A stretch of DNA of 64,000 nucleotides from Apus apus (lineage: Eukaryota; Chordata; Aves; Apodiformes; Apodidae). Positions 13,563-24,714 of this stretch are shown here, piece by piece. The stretch spans positions 8,260,501 through 8,324,500 of the forward strand of contig NC_067301.1 of assembly GCF_020740795.1 (NCBI RefSeq), read 5' to 3'. The position numbers were made by a program, and so were the translations under genes. Positions within the stretch are counted from its first letter, which is position 1; every line of letters begins with the position of its first letter. The notes under the pieces were generated by a model. It did not search any database and had not been told where the DNA came from. It saw only the letters and a program-made list of their open reading frames with translations.

Positions 13563-14074
13563 TAAAAATAAAGAAAAAAGTTAAATAAAAATAGAGAGAA
13601 TCCATCGTCACTGGTGTTGGCAGAGAACTTTCCCAAAGCCTTCCCTGCTGCTGGGACCCTACCCCTATCACTCCCTATCAATCACTGTGGTTAAATAAAA
13701 CTGTTTGTCTTCCTCCGTGAGCCAAATCCAGACGTTATGTCCCTGCAGGAGCCAACGCTGGAAAAGTACCTTCGCACACGGCTTTGCTTTTATAACCAGG
13801 TCATGTTGAGGGACGTGCAGTACCAGCGGGCTCTCCGGTGACTTTTTAGCCCTTGGCGGGGGCTTCATCCCCCAAGGCGGGCGGGCGGTGAGCTCCGTGC
13901 TGGTCCTGGGGGCTGCCGGTCCCGGGGCTGCCGATCCCGGGGGCCCTGGGTGTCCGGGGGCCGCCCCTCCGTGTCTCCAGCGCTCGCCGGGCACGGGGAA
14001 GGGGTGTCGTCCGATGGGGGTTCATCCTTCCCGGGGATTCTCAGTTCTCTCTGCTCGGCGAGGGGGCGGGCAGA

Positions 14075-14139
14075 CCCTCCCTCCCTTCTTTCCCTCCTCC
14101 CTCCCTCCTTTCCCCTCCTCTCCCCCCCCCCTCTTCCCC
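14075..14139 (+). repeat. 65-nt uninterrupted pyrimidine tract inside the CpG island
   Basis: All bases are C or T, with repeated 'ccctccctcc' units and a run of ten Cs ending at 14130. The complementary strand has several G runs and could form a G-quadruplex. It lies just upstream of the GC-rich probable first exon. Confidence 0.9.
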
Positions 14140-14300
14140 GTCCCTCCCCGCCCCGATTGTGCAATCGCGAGCGGCGGGGCCGGCGGCACCGCCCGGAGCC
14201 CGGCACCGGGGGGAGGAGGCGGCAGCGCCTCCGGGGGCCGCGGCGCCGGGGATGCGGCAGCCGCCGGGCACCGCCGGGCTCTCCCGCGGCCCCGGACCCC

Positions 14301-14332
14301 ATGGGATGGATGGACCCGCCGTCGCCTGGGTG
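14301..14332 (+). other. Possible alternative NBL1 start segment at the end of the 5' exon
   Basis: An ATG at 14301 opens ten codons plus two bases before the donor at 14333. If joined to the acceptor ending at 24519, the frame continues without a stop into the NBL1 ATG at 24545, adding 19 residues. The -3 base at this ATG is C, a weak context. Use as coding sequence is unproven; the segment may simply be 5' UTR. Confidence 0.35.
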
Positions 14333-17300
14333 GTGAGTACCCCGCGGCTTTGTGTCTCCCCTTCTTTCCTTCCCCCCACCCCAAAAAGAAACACACAACA
14401 AACCTGCGCCTTTTTTCCCCGCCGCTGATCAGCACCAGATTTTCCGCCTCTTTTTCTCTCCTTTCTATTCTTTCCCCCCCCTCCCCGACTCCTAACTCCT
14501 CGGGTGATTGATGGCCGGGAGGATGAGAATATTGCCACGGGCAGAAATCAGTTGCAGATGAGGAGGACTTGGAGGGGAGGGGGAGAATCTGCTGTGCAAT
14601 CGTTAAACTATTTCCACCGCTGCTTTAGCTGACATAAAATAAAAGAATAGGATATGAGGAGCTGGGTTGCACATCTGTGGCACAGAGAGAGCCCTTCCCA
14701 TCTCTTTTGGGTTTGGAACAAAAGTGCAGAGGGAAGAACAGGAATGTTCACTATATCCATTAACCAGAGGACATAAAGTATTTTGGGTATCATAAAGGAA
14801 GGAAATTTTCCCCATGGCAAGGCAGGGAACTGTTGGTACTTGAAAAGCTTGAACAGGGGATGAATTTCCATCCTTGTCTCCTGAAAATAGTTTTTGTCCT
14901 TAGTGGAATGTTGCAAAGGCTTAGATCTGATCCACCTCTACCTGTTTCTTGAGTCCTAACATAGTATTTCATTTTGTCTAAGTGTTTGTGGCAATTCTTA
15001 CGTGTTACATACAATCATCTCTGTGGTTTAGGCACAGTGGGGATTTTTCTTTTACCCAGAGAGGTGTTCAGGGGACAGAACACACTTCAACTCGTTTTCA
15101 GGCTGCATTAAAGTTGATCTGGACAATCCCTTCTTGCCTCCTAACATTTCTCTTTGGAGAAACTTATCCTCTGCTCCACAATCTAACTTTTACCATAAGA
15201 TTAACTACCTCAAATTCAACATTCAGCCTGTGTGAAGTGTTTGTGAAGTTGGGACACCAGAGCTTTTGCCACACAGGTTTTTTTGTTTGGTTTGTTTTTA
15301 AATCTGCACCCTCCTAAAATGAGCGGGAAAGATCCCAGTGATAGGTTGAGACCCAGATTTTCCCTTGTATTTTTAGCCCAAGAACTTCATGTCCTCTTTG
15401 CAATGTCCAACCAGCCAAAAACCAGCTGGATACAATGGGCACTTTCCCTTCTTGGAGGCAGTTTCCCATCTCAAAAAAAATAAAAGGAGAGACAGCTCGC
15501 CTCAAATTTGCAAACCACAGGATGGAAAATGGAGTTTGCCTTCAGTTTAAAAATCCAAAGTGTTTGCAAACAGCCTTGAGAAGAATCCTGGCTCTTGGCT
15601 TGACCTCTCCACAGTGAATTCCAGCTTGGGGAGTTTGCGGTCTTGCAAACAGGGTGAACAAGCAAAACCTTCCCGAGCGCCCGCTCATCTTTCCGAAGCA
15701 AGGAAAAGAATCAGGCTGGAGCTGGAGGGAGTTTTGGGCGCCCGGAATTGGGCCACAAGCCAAACTGCTTTTTAAGTAGCCTCCAAGACCTGCCTGTGTT
15801 GGAGTCACTTTGCTCGTGGCATGTGTTGGCGTAGCCAAGGTCGCGTTAAGCTGGCACAGCCGTGGGAAAGCTGGGCAGTTATTCCTCCTTGAGGTCCGTG
15901 CTGTTCCCATTAAAGTGTTGGTAGGAAAATGTCCACCAGCTTCTGTATCATAGCTGCAGCAACCCTGGGGCAGGCAGACCTGGGGACTTGCTCCATCCTA
16001 AGGCCTTGCTCTGGCTTTTTTATTTTTAAATCTGCTGTAAAAAATACCTCTCCTCTGTAGTCGTCAGAGGTCAGAGATCCCCTGCATTAAAGCAAGGGCC
16101 AGAGCACGGCGAAGAAACTTCTCAGTCACTCAAATCAGACTTAAAAACGTGATAAAGTTGTTCTTTTGGGAGAGGAGGGGAGTGGGAATGAGGGGAGGGG
16201 GGAGTGTCTGTCCTCCGTGCCTCCCAGGAGCTGTGCCTGCTGTTCCTCAGACCTTTGTTTCTCACACAGAGCTGTTTAGAGAGAGAGCAACCCGGGGTGG
16301 TGGTGGCCAGAGCTTTCCTGGGCATAAATGAGCTCCCGTGCTGGGAATAGAGCAACCCAGCAACTCATTTCTACCAGTTTGCTACCTCCATCCAAGCCAA
16401 GATTTCAATCCTTTGGAGTTGAGCTTTGGAAATGGCGTCAGGATCAGGCCCTGCCTATGGTCACTCTCTCAGCTGTGGCTTGAACCTCTTGCTTCTCTGA
16501 CACAGAGCTCAGATGCCTTCTCCAGAGAGAGGAAAAGACCAGCATTTGGTTCACAACTTTATTTCATTGTGGTCACTGGGCCTGATCCTGCAGTTTTAGG
16601 AGAGACGCTCTAAATGTCAAGGGTTAAGCCAGCCCCAACATGGCTGGTAGCAACTGAAAACACCAGCCGGGCTGCAGACCCTGATGATGCCCCCAAAAAT
16701 CCTGCTCTGCCACGGGATTTTGTGCTCTGGGGCTGGAGATAGTGCTGAAAAACCCAGATGTTTGGTTTTATATCCTCTAAACTGAGGAGGTGCAAAGCAG
16801 AGATTGAAAGAGGGCAAAACAGCACTTGGGTTGACTGGATTTCTGCCATTGCAGCCAAGATGGGTGGAAAGAGGGGCGGGGGGGGAAGATCCACAAGCCC
16901 TTTTCTCCTGCCCTGGGAACCTGATCCTGTGAGCACAACTGGAGGATGGGACTCCATTTTTTAGGCAAGTTTGGGAATGAGTGACCCAGCAAGCCCCAAG
17001 CCAGTGTGGTTGGCACTGCAGGCAGGTCCCAGCCCTGCCTGCAGCCTGGCCTCACGCGGCATGCGTGCTTCATTAAAAAATTAATAATCATCCTGGTGGC
17101 CACTATGTACTAGGAACTGGTTTTATCTGGTTCCAGTTACGCTTGTTTTGAGTCAGACGAGCGGTGCCAGATTCTGATCTCATTTGCACCAGTGGAGTCA
17201 TTCAGAGGAGCCGGTCCCAGTTTACCTCACTCGAAGGGAAGGCAGGACTGGGACTGCTGGGAGAAGCCCTCCCTTGGGAAAATCTGGGTGCAAATCAAAC

Positions 17301-20300
17301 CTGGGGGAAAGCAAATGAGTCTTGGGACCCTTCCCAGAGGTGGTGTGGATTTTACCACCAGCCCTGTGAAGGCTGTTTTCACCCAAAAAGGAGGGGAGAG
17401 TCTGTGGGTTCTGCTGGAAGGGGAAATGGTGAGATTGGAGCTGCAGAGCCAGTGGGGAGATGGTGGCAGTGGTGTCACTTTGGGATGCTAGGGAGGAGGA
17501 AAAGACACAGCCCCTTCCCACGCTGGGTGGGAAGCTTGCAGGGGTCAGAGGCAGGTTCAGAGAGAGCAGCCCAGCTGAAGGGGGGGTTTCCAAGGGGATT
17601 GGATCCGTGGTTCATGGTTGGACAACTGTGGTTACCCTCAGCCCTGCTCTGCCCGCTCACTCGGCAGCAGGGAGTGCTGGGGATCTGTGTGGGAAACACC
17701 AGCTCCAGGGGAAAGGCAGGAGGGAGCTGAGCTTCCTTCAGGTCCAGGCATGTGAGCAAGGCCTCTGGCTGCAAAGCTGAGAACAGCTGCGTTTGGAAGG
17801 GCCCAGTTCTCATCTTATCTGCAGCACGCTTGGGTAGGACCTACTGCCTAGGTCTGCTCTAGCCAAAGCATGTTGCAGACTAGTCCTTCCTTGCCAGGGG
17901 CCCAGGCAGAGCCTGCACACTTTCCCTTTCCCCAGTTTGCCCAGGAATCCCAGTCCTGCTGCTCCCCAGAGCTGTGGGAGGCTTGTACCAGGCTTGTTTT
18001 CCAGGTCCCCAGCACAGCTGATCCTTGCTCCCATCCTGCTGCTCTCAGGGGCTGCAGAGCCCCACGTTTTGAGCAGGTGCTTGAAGAAGAGAGGGAACAG
18101 GGGCTAGTGTGGATATAATCCTGGGACATCAGGAATATCTATCCCAGCAGAGGCCAGGATATATTCCTGTGCTTTAGCTTGATGCATTTTCCTGGCTGTG
18201 ATTGTTCGTACTGCAAAAGAAATGGAGCAATTGAAATAAATTACCAGAAACTGTTAATATTACCCTTGCCTGCTCCACAGGCCATTAGTGTGTCCCTTTT
18301 CCAGCAGAGCTCTTTTAGGATCCCATTCTAAGCCTATCTAAGTCCAGAGGTAGCTTTCCAATGACTTTGGTAGGTAAAGGAATTTTTTTTCCAGCTGCAT
18401 CAAATGAGTTTCTCAAGTACTCAGTGCACGGTCAAGAAGCCAGAATTTCAACTCCCAATGTACCAACTTCTTTTGAAATTCTGACCAACCTGAGGAGGGG
18501 AGAGGGGCTTTAAAAGTGCTGCACTGCTTTTCTCTATTTCTGCTTTATTTCTGGGAACCAACCAACCATGCTGGAGTGGAAATGAATATGTTAGGGAGAG
18601 GGAAGATCTAACATCTCCTTTTGAAAGGAGCAGAGGCAGCCAGATCCACAGTGAGAAATGACACAGTTTTTGCTCCCTTATCAAAAAGCTTTCAGGTTTG
18701 ATTCCTGTGCATGTTAAATATAAAATGTCTTCCTGTGGCCTTTTTATTATTCTTTTTTGGTAATTTCTTCACAGATTTTGCAGCTCAGCAAAGCAAGGCT
18801 GAATTTTTCAGCTCAGAAGTGACCTTTTTTCTTCACTTAAGCACTCATGTGTCTTGGTACTCTGAAGAATTCACTCCAGGCATGTTCAGTCTATAGTTCT
18901 CTTTCTTCTCCCCTGGCGAATCATGATCAGATTAACTTTTGGCTGTTGCAGGAACAACAGTTGAGACCCCAGAAGGAGGTTGTACTTTGTATTTTTTGCA
19001 ACCAAATTGAAAACTGTGAGGTTTTAGCTACATTTCAAATGAGAGGGAAGTATTGAATAAGGACAAGTATGGAGTAAAAAGCAGTTGTTTTGTTTTTTTG
19101 TTTTCAGTACCTGGTGACTTTTCAGGTTTAGGAACTGTTTTTTCCTGGCTGGCTTATAATACTTTTTGTCCCATGTAAACAGATATTAATTGAGTTGAGA
19201 TTCCTAAGAGGCAATTCAGGATTAGAAGTTACTGTGTAGACAAAATCCTGTGCCTAAGGAGACCCATGCCCCCTGTCCTGGACCCATGTTGTGGGACAGT
19301 TGCCACTAAATCAGACCCTTTCTGGGGTTTTCCTTCCTTTTAGGTGCCTAAAAAATAATTTCCCTTGTAGAGTTTCCAGCTCCCTGCAAGGAGATGGCTC
19401 CTGGCCACCTCCACACACCCGAGTGATCCCAGCCAAGTTCTTCTCCAGACAGTGAGCCCCATCTTGCCCTGCAGCACCCTGTCCTTGCATGATTCCCCCA
19501 CCCACACTGATATCCCAGCCTGAATCCCACCTGCCCTGCAGGGGCATTTCCCTGGAGCACTTTCCATCGAGGAACGTGCGTCGTGTGGGGCAAGGGCTGT
19601 TGGCAGCCATCCCTCCCCTCCTGTCCCAGGCAGCCTCTTCCCTCAAAAGAAGTTTGGTGCTCCAAGGACCTCCCTGTGCTTTCTCATTCTCTCTGCATCC
19701 ATCAGCTCATCATCCAGGGCTCTCCTGTCCCTGGTCTTACAAGTTCGGAAACTGAGGCAAGGAGCAGTGCACTCAGCAGTGTGTCTTTGGGGCTTCTTTT
19801 TCTCCCAGCACTGTCGTGCAGCAGCTTTTCTTAGCCAAGAGGTACAAATAACTAGTTGGACACAAAGTCAGGACCTGGTACTGCTGGGATTCATCCCTGA
19901 CACCCACTTGGGGTTGCTCTTGGCAGCTTCATATGGTGTAACTGGAGAGCCAGGCTGGGTGGGAAGCTGACTCCATTGGGAAGGACAGCCAGATGTCCAG
20001 GGAGGCAGGAGAGAAAGTGGAGAGACCCCAGCTCTGCTCCAGACCTGCAGCTGAAACCTTCACCCTGTCCATCCATGCTGAGATCTCCTGCATCTCACAC
20101 AAAGACTTGAGTCACTGAGTTAGGCCCTGAGGTGAGGCCATTCCCAGTTTTGTGCCTCATTTTCCTCCTGTCCAGCCTGGAGCTGACACTGTTTCTGTGC
20201 TGGATTCCCAGGCTTCCAGCCCTGGCTAAGCCATGTTTGTAAAGCTCAGGGGTTTCTTGTCTCTCAGAACCTGGGATGCTGTGTGTGTGGCCATGAGCAC

Positions 20301-21507
20301 AATATACCTGTGTCTGTGGTTTTATGTGCTTGGCAAAATTGCAAGATCCTGGAGAAAAATACATTAAACTACTCCTGAAATGTTCCCCATGTCCACCTGC
20401 AGGCTTGTCTTGTATTATGGTGTGAACTTCCTGCTGGAAAAAGAGGGTAAAACTGATTAGATCTTTTTTTATTTTCCTCCAGAAGTGTTTGGTTTCCAAA
20501 TGGCTGGGAGCAGCTGTGGGCTGGATGGTGGGAACATGGCCTCCGAGGTAATTCCCGTGCTTGTCCTCCAGCCTGTGCAACCATGTAGCTTTTCCCAGCT
20601 GCTTCCAGGCATTGTCCTGCTTGTGGGACTCCTGGGACTGTCAGGATAGGAGGAAGGACCTCTTCTAGGTGATAAGAAACATCTGAATGTGCTACCACCA
20701 GATCCCAAAATCAAGATCATGGGCAGGCTCAGCTGTTGGCAGGACTCCAGGCCTTGAGAAGATGCTGAGCTGCTACACCTGAGACCCACCAGCCTTGGAC
20801 ATTTTGCTTCTCAGCTCCTTGGGCTTAGGGACAGGCTGGAAAAGGGCTTTGCAGCTGCTCACCACGAGGCTGCATCTGTGTGTGCTGAGAAGTTGGTTGT
20901 CTCCAGAGCTGGGATGTGCCAGGCTGATGGGCTGAGTCATTTGTTTCCCAATTGCCTGCTGAAGGGATGGCAGAAGTTCCCTGGAGAGGGGAGACCCTCA
21001 CGGGGCTGTGCTGGAACTGAGCTGAACTTTCTGCTTGAAAAGCTTTGACCATCAGGAACAAAACATTAAAAAAAAAAACAAAAAGGAAAGAGGAAAAAAA
21101 CAAAGTGCTCTGGTGTGGAGAGGAGAAAGGAGCCCCAGTGTGTGGGGAGGGGCTCATGGCAGGGCTGGGGTCAGCCCCGGGAGCCACACACTTGTTCCTG
21201 TAGGGGCTGCAACGTGTAATTTAGCTTGTCATGGAGGAATGTGCTCCCTGCCTTTATTTAATAGGGAGGTTGCAAACCTGCTCTGGTGCCTCATCTTCCT
21301 TTCTCCATTCCCAGCTGTGGTTGGAGTGGGGGGAAGGAACATGGTGCTTTTGTCTCTGGCCCTGTGGCTCCTGTCAGATGAATGGTTTTGGTGGCAGCTC
21401 TGTTCGCATGACTGGTTTGAGCTGGGCTATGAGCAGCCTCCTTCCAGCCCCATCTCCCTCCTGACCTCAGCTCCTTGGAGAAGGAAAATAGTATGTACAG
21501 GCTGAGA

Positions 21508-21888
21508 GTTGGGGTGTTCAGCCTGGAGAAGAGAAGGCTCCAGGGAGACCTTAGAGCACTTTCCAGTGCCTGAAGGGGCTCCAGGAAAGCTGGGGAGGGA
21601 CTTCAGACAAGGGCTTGTAGTGAGAGGATGAGTGGGAATGGATTAAACTGCAAGAGGGGAGATTTAGATTAGACAATAGAAATATATTCTTGAGTGTGAG
21701 GGTGGTGAGACCCTGGCCCAGGTTGCCCAGAGAAGCTATGGCTGCCCCATCCCTGGCAGTGTTGAAGGGCAGGTTGGATGGGGCTTGGAGCAGCCTGGGC
21801 TGGTGGGAGGTGTCCCTGCCCATGCAAGGGGTTGGATCTAGATGATCTTTAAGGTCCCTTTCAACCCAAACCATTCCGTGACTCTCTG
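21508..21888 (+). mobile_element. CR1 LINE 3' fragment, sense
   Basis: Runs from 'gttcagcctggagaagagaa' to 'ccattccgtgactctctg' and is nearly collinear with the copy at 4372, including the shared 'gacaatagaaatatattctt' variant. This shared diagnostic variant suggests the two copies belong to one subfamily. Confidence 0.94.
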
Positions 21889-22772
21889 TGGATGTGGACT
21901 TGTCCAAGGCTCACAGTGAGGTGGGGGTGGCAGTGCCTTGAGGAGTGGGTAAAACTGCAGTTGCTCCAGCTCTGAAGAGGTACCTGGTTCCACTGCTCCC
22001 CCACTGACCCTCTGAAGCTGGATCAGCAGCTGTGCTGCCTGGGGGCCCTGTTACAAAGACATCCTTGCTCAGACACGAGAGGACTCAAGCATGTTTAAGT
22101 GCTCTCCTGAACCCAGGCCAGGTCCTGTGCTTGAGCAGAGCACAACCTCACTCATCTGCCCCTCGGCATAGGAGGGAGAGAGGAGCCCAGATGCTCCAAG
22201 ATGATCCTTCATCCCTCTGGCAATGGATCTGCTCTGGCTGGTGCTGCAGAAACACCTCTCTGTTGAACACCTCCCTCCAGGGGAAAAAAAGAAAGTCCCA
22301 GGGGAAAAAAAATAAAATGAAAGTCCCAGGGGGGTAGGGCTGTCAGCACAGACAGAAATGTTGGTCTCTTTGGAGATGCATAGAAAAAAACCCAGTCACC
22401 ACCTTTCTTTGGAAAGAAGGAAATTGCTCTCTAATCAGGCATGTGGAAGTGAACTTGTGTGCTGACTCCAGAGGAATTTCAGCTGTTCCCTGGGGGGCTG
22501 TTATTGCTGTTTGGGTCACATCCCAGCTCTGATCTGGGACTTGCCTTTGGGAGCAGGATTCCTCAGCACGGAGCCGCTGGCATTTGAGGAATGAGTGATG
22601 CCGGTTTCAGAAAACCAACAAACCCAGAGTGTGCCTGTTCCTCTTAGCAGAAATTGCAGAATTCCCCCACTGAAATGGAGACAAGGGAGCAGAACGAAGC
22701 CCCAGGAGAAATGTATTTAACCACACTGCTCTCATTAGTGGCAGGACAAGTTAAGGGGCAAAACCCCTCTGC

Positions 22773-23711
22773 TTATCTCAGACCAAGAGCTGCAAACCCT
22801 GCTTTGGGCAGGTGTCCTCTGCAGGGACCTGTGGGATTCACAGGAACAAGTGCTGGGAGGATTAGGAAGCCAGGGTGTTGCTGTGGGTCCTGTATCACCA
22901 GGATATCAGAAAATTTAGCAGAGATCCCACCTGATTCCTGTAGAGATCCTGGGGCCAGGGAATGAGGTTGATGCCTTGGGATGAAGGATGGGGAAGCATC
23001 TCTCTTGATTCCCATCCAGGAGGTTCTGCTCAGTGGAGGGATAACAGGGCAAAACCTGCCCCATAAAGACTTAAAATCCCTGAGCTGGAGCTGTGGGGTT
23101 AGATGAACCTGGTTCCTCCAGCTGAGGTTGTGTTGGTGAAGACTCTGAGGATGGGCTGAGGGACCAGCCTCTGACACTGGTGACTGATAAACAAGGCATT
23201 TCTCCTCTCCTTCCCCAGCAAACTTTGAGGGTTGGGCCCAAGAGCCATGGGAATCAACAGGAGTCTTTCCAGTGTGGGCTTTGGATCTTAATCTGGATAA
23301 ATAAATAGAAGGAAATAACAAATAAGATGATTCTAACAAATATTTTTCACGAGTAGAAATGTCTGCCTCATGCTCTGACTCCATCCAAACTCCACAAAGG
23401 AAAAAATGTCCCTGTTTTCTGTGATGCTTTTCCATCTGCCTATCCCCAGTGATTGGGAGTGTTAGTCCAGGCACCTTGGCTGGAGGATCCAGCTGCTCTG
23501 CACGGAAAACCTGCTGGGGCTTTCTCTGGGGGTGGCAAGTGACCTTCTGGGCCAGCCACTTTTGCGAGGGAGGTTCATGCTTGGCCTTTGAAGGACCTCC
23601 CCTGGTCTGCAGACTTGAAGTTCCTGTCCTCAGAGTTGGCTGAACGTGAGTGGCTCTATAAAAATAATGCTGGATTGGGCTGTTCCAGCCCCAGGATTGA
23701 GGTTTCCACAT
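22773..23711 (-). other. Long antisense open frame in NBL1 intron 1, coding status unknown
   Basis: Reading on the minus strand from the ATG at 23711 there is no stop for 312 codons, then a stop ending at 22773. The frame stays open a further 14 codons upstream of that ATG. I recognise no domain, signal peptide or membrane segment. Composition is rich in Ser, Pro, His, Gln and Leu, typical of translated non-coding GC-rich bird DNA. No splice structure or promoter was identified. Most likely it is non-coding, but its length is unusual. Confidence 0.15.
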
Positions 23712-24137
23712 CTCCCCTCCTGCTGCTGCCTCGCAGCGACACCTGCTGCACAATTCTAGGAGGAGAGTGGTTTTCCTTCCCAGGAAAGCAGTCCCTTTTC
23801 CCTGGGAAAGCTTTCAGCAAGGCTAGTTTGGCTTTTTAAGTTGGGAGAAAAGGAAGTGGGGAAGTCTGCTCCTTCCTCAGATAAAAACGTTTCTAGCCTC
23901 TGCTGCTTCTCCCACTTGGCTCGGCCCAGGGCAGTGAGGCTTGTGTTCTGCAGGCTCCTCCCAGCCCAGCTTTGGGTGGGAAATGCTGGAAATCCTGCTC
24001 TTGCTCCTGGCTCAAGGCTCAGAAGTAACAGAGGTGACTGCCTGCCCCAGAGCAGGTTTTGAGGAGGGAAGAGGCAGAGCAGCATGTCCCACTCCCTGTG
24101 TGGTATTTTCGGGAGCCTCCCTGGCCATGGAGGAAGA

Positions 24138-24410
24138 TCATAGAATCATAGAATCCCAGACTGGTTTGGGTTGGAAGGGACCTTCAAGATCATCTAGTCC
24201 CAACCCCCCTGCCTGGGCAGGGACACCTCCCACCAGACCAGGTTGCTCCAAGCCCCATCCAACCTGCCCTTCAACACTGCCAGGGATGGGGCAGCCACAG
24301 CTTCCCTGGGCCAGGGTCTCACCAGCCTCACAGCAAAGAATTCCCTCCTCATGTCCAACCTTAATCTCCCCTCTCCCAGTTTTAATCCATTCTCTCTCAT
24401 CCCAAGATAC
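24138..24410 (-). mobile_element. CR1 LINE 3' fragment, antisense, just upstream of NBL1 coding exon
   Basis: Begins 'catagaatcatagaatccca', followed by the reverse CR1 body ('ggggcagccacagcttccct', 'ctcatgtccaacc') to about 24410. It sits about 110 bases 5' of the acceptor for the first NBL1 coding exon, so the branch-point region of that intron abuts mobile-element sequence. Confidence 0.93.
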
Positions 24411-24544
24411 GAGTATATCCTAAGACACAAGTACCCACACACTTGTTGCAACCCTGGGGTTGGAGAAACAGGCCACCTTGCCTGTCTTCTGCCCCGCTGC
24501 CCCATTGCTCTGTCTCCAGCTGTAGGACTCTGGCAGAGCTGGCC

Positions 24545-24714
24545 ATGATGTTACGCCTGGTGGTCAGTGCCCTCTTCCCAGCGCTGCTCCTGGCTGCCCC
24601 ACCACCCATCAACAAACTCGCCCTCTTCCCGGACAAGAGCGCCTGGTGTGAGGCAAAGAACATCACCCAGATTGTGGGGCACAGTGGCTGCGAGTCCAAG
24701 TCCATCCAGAACAG
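24545..24714 (+). CDS. NBL1: NBL1 coding exon 1
   Basis: Acceptor 'tgtctccag' ends at 24519, leaving 25 untranslated bases before the ATG. The exon encodes the signal peptide and residues up to the Arg57 codon, which is split AG|G. Donor gtatgg follows at 24715. Includes Cys35, Cys49 and the Asn39 sequon. Confidence 0.95.

Larger units (their letters stand above)
13840..14340 (+). promoter_or_regulatory. CpG island, probable NBL1 promoter and 5' exon
   Basis: This is the strongest CpG concentration in the window, with dense GCGG/CCGG/CGCC motifs especially at 14140-14330. It ends at a consensus splice donor (exon to 14332, then gtgagt). It is the only strong promoter-like signal upstream of the NBL1 coding exons on the same strand, which fits the mainly non-coding first exon known for NBL1. 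No TATA box is evident, as expected for a CpG-island promoter. The transcription start cannot be placed. Assignment to NBL1 rather than to a bidirectional neighbour is inference from position. Confidence 0.7.
14333..24519 (+). other. NBL1 intron 1 (probable)
   Basis: About 10.2 kb separate the CpG-island donor (gtgagt) from the acceptor (ctctgtctccag) in front of the first coding exon. It contains two CR1 copies (21508 sense, 24138 antisense), an A-rich run near 21063-21085, a local duplication of a 'gggaaaaaaa' plus 'gaaagtccca' unit near 22280-22333, and a long antisense open frame at 22773-23711 with no recognisable domain. No other exon was recognised. Confidence 0.6.

Noticed and set aside
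1-13800. MICOS10 exons expected upstream of NBL1
   Set aside because: No stretch encoding its conserved glycine-rich membrane segment was seen in either strand by eye; a homology search would be decisive.
13865-14538. Several overlapping 130-207-codon frames on both strands in the CpG island
   Set aside because: Stop-poor because of extreme GC content; Pro/Arg/Gly/Ser low-complexity translations in every frame with no family resemblance.
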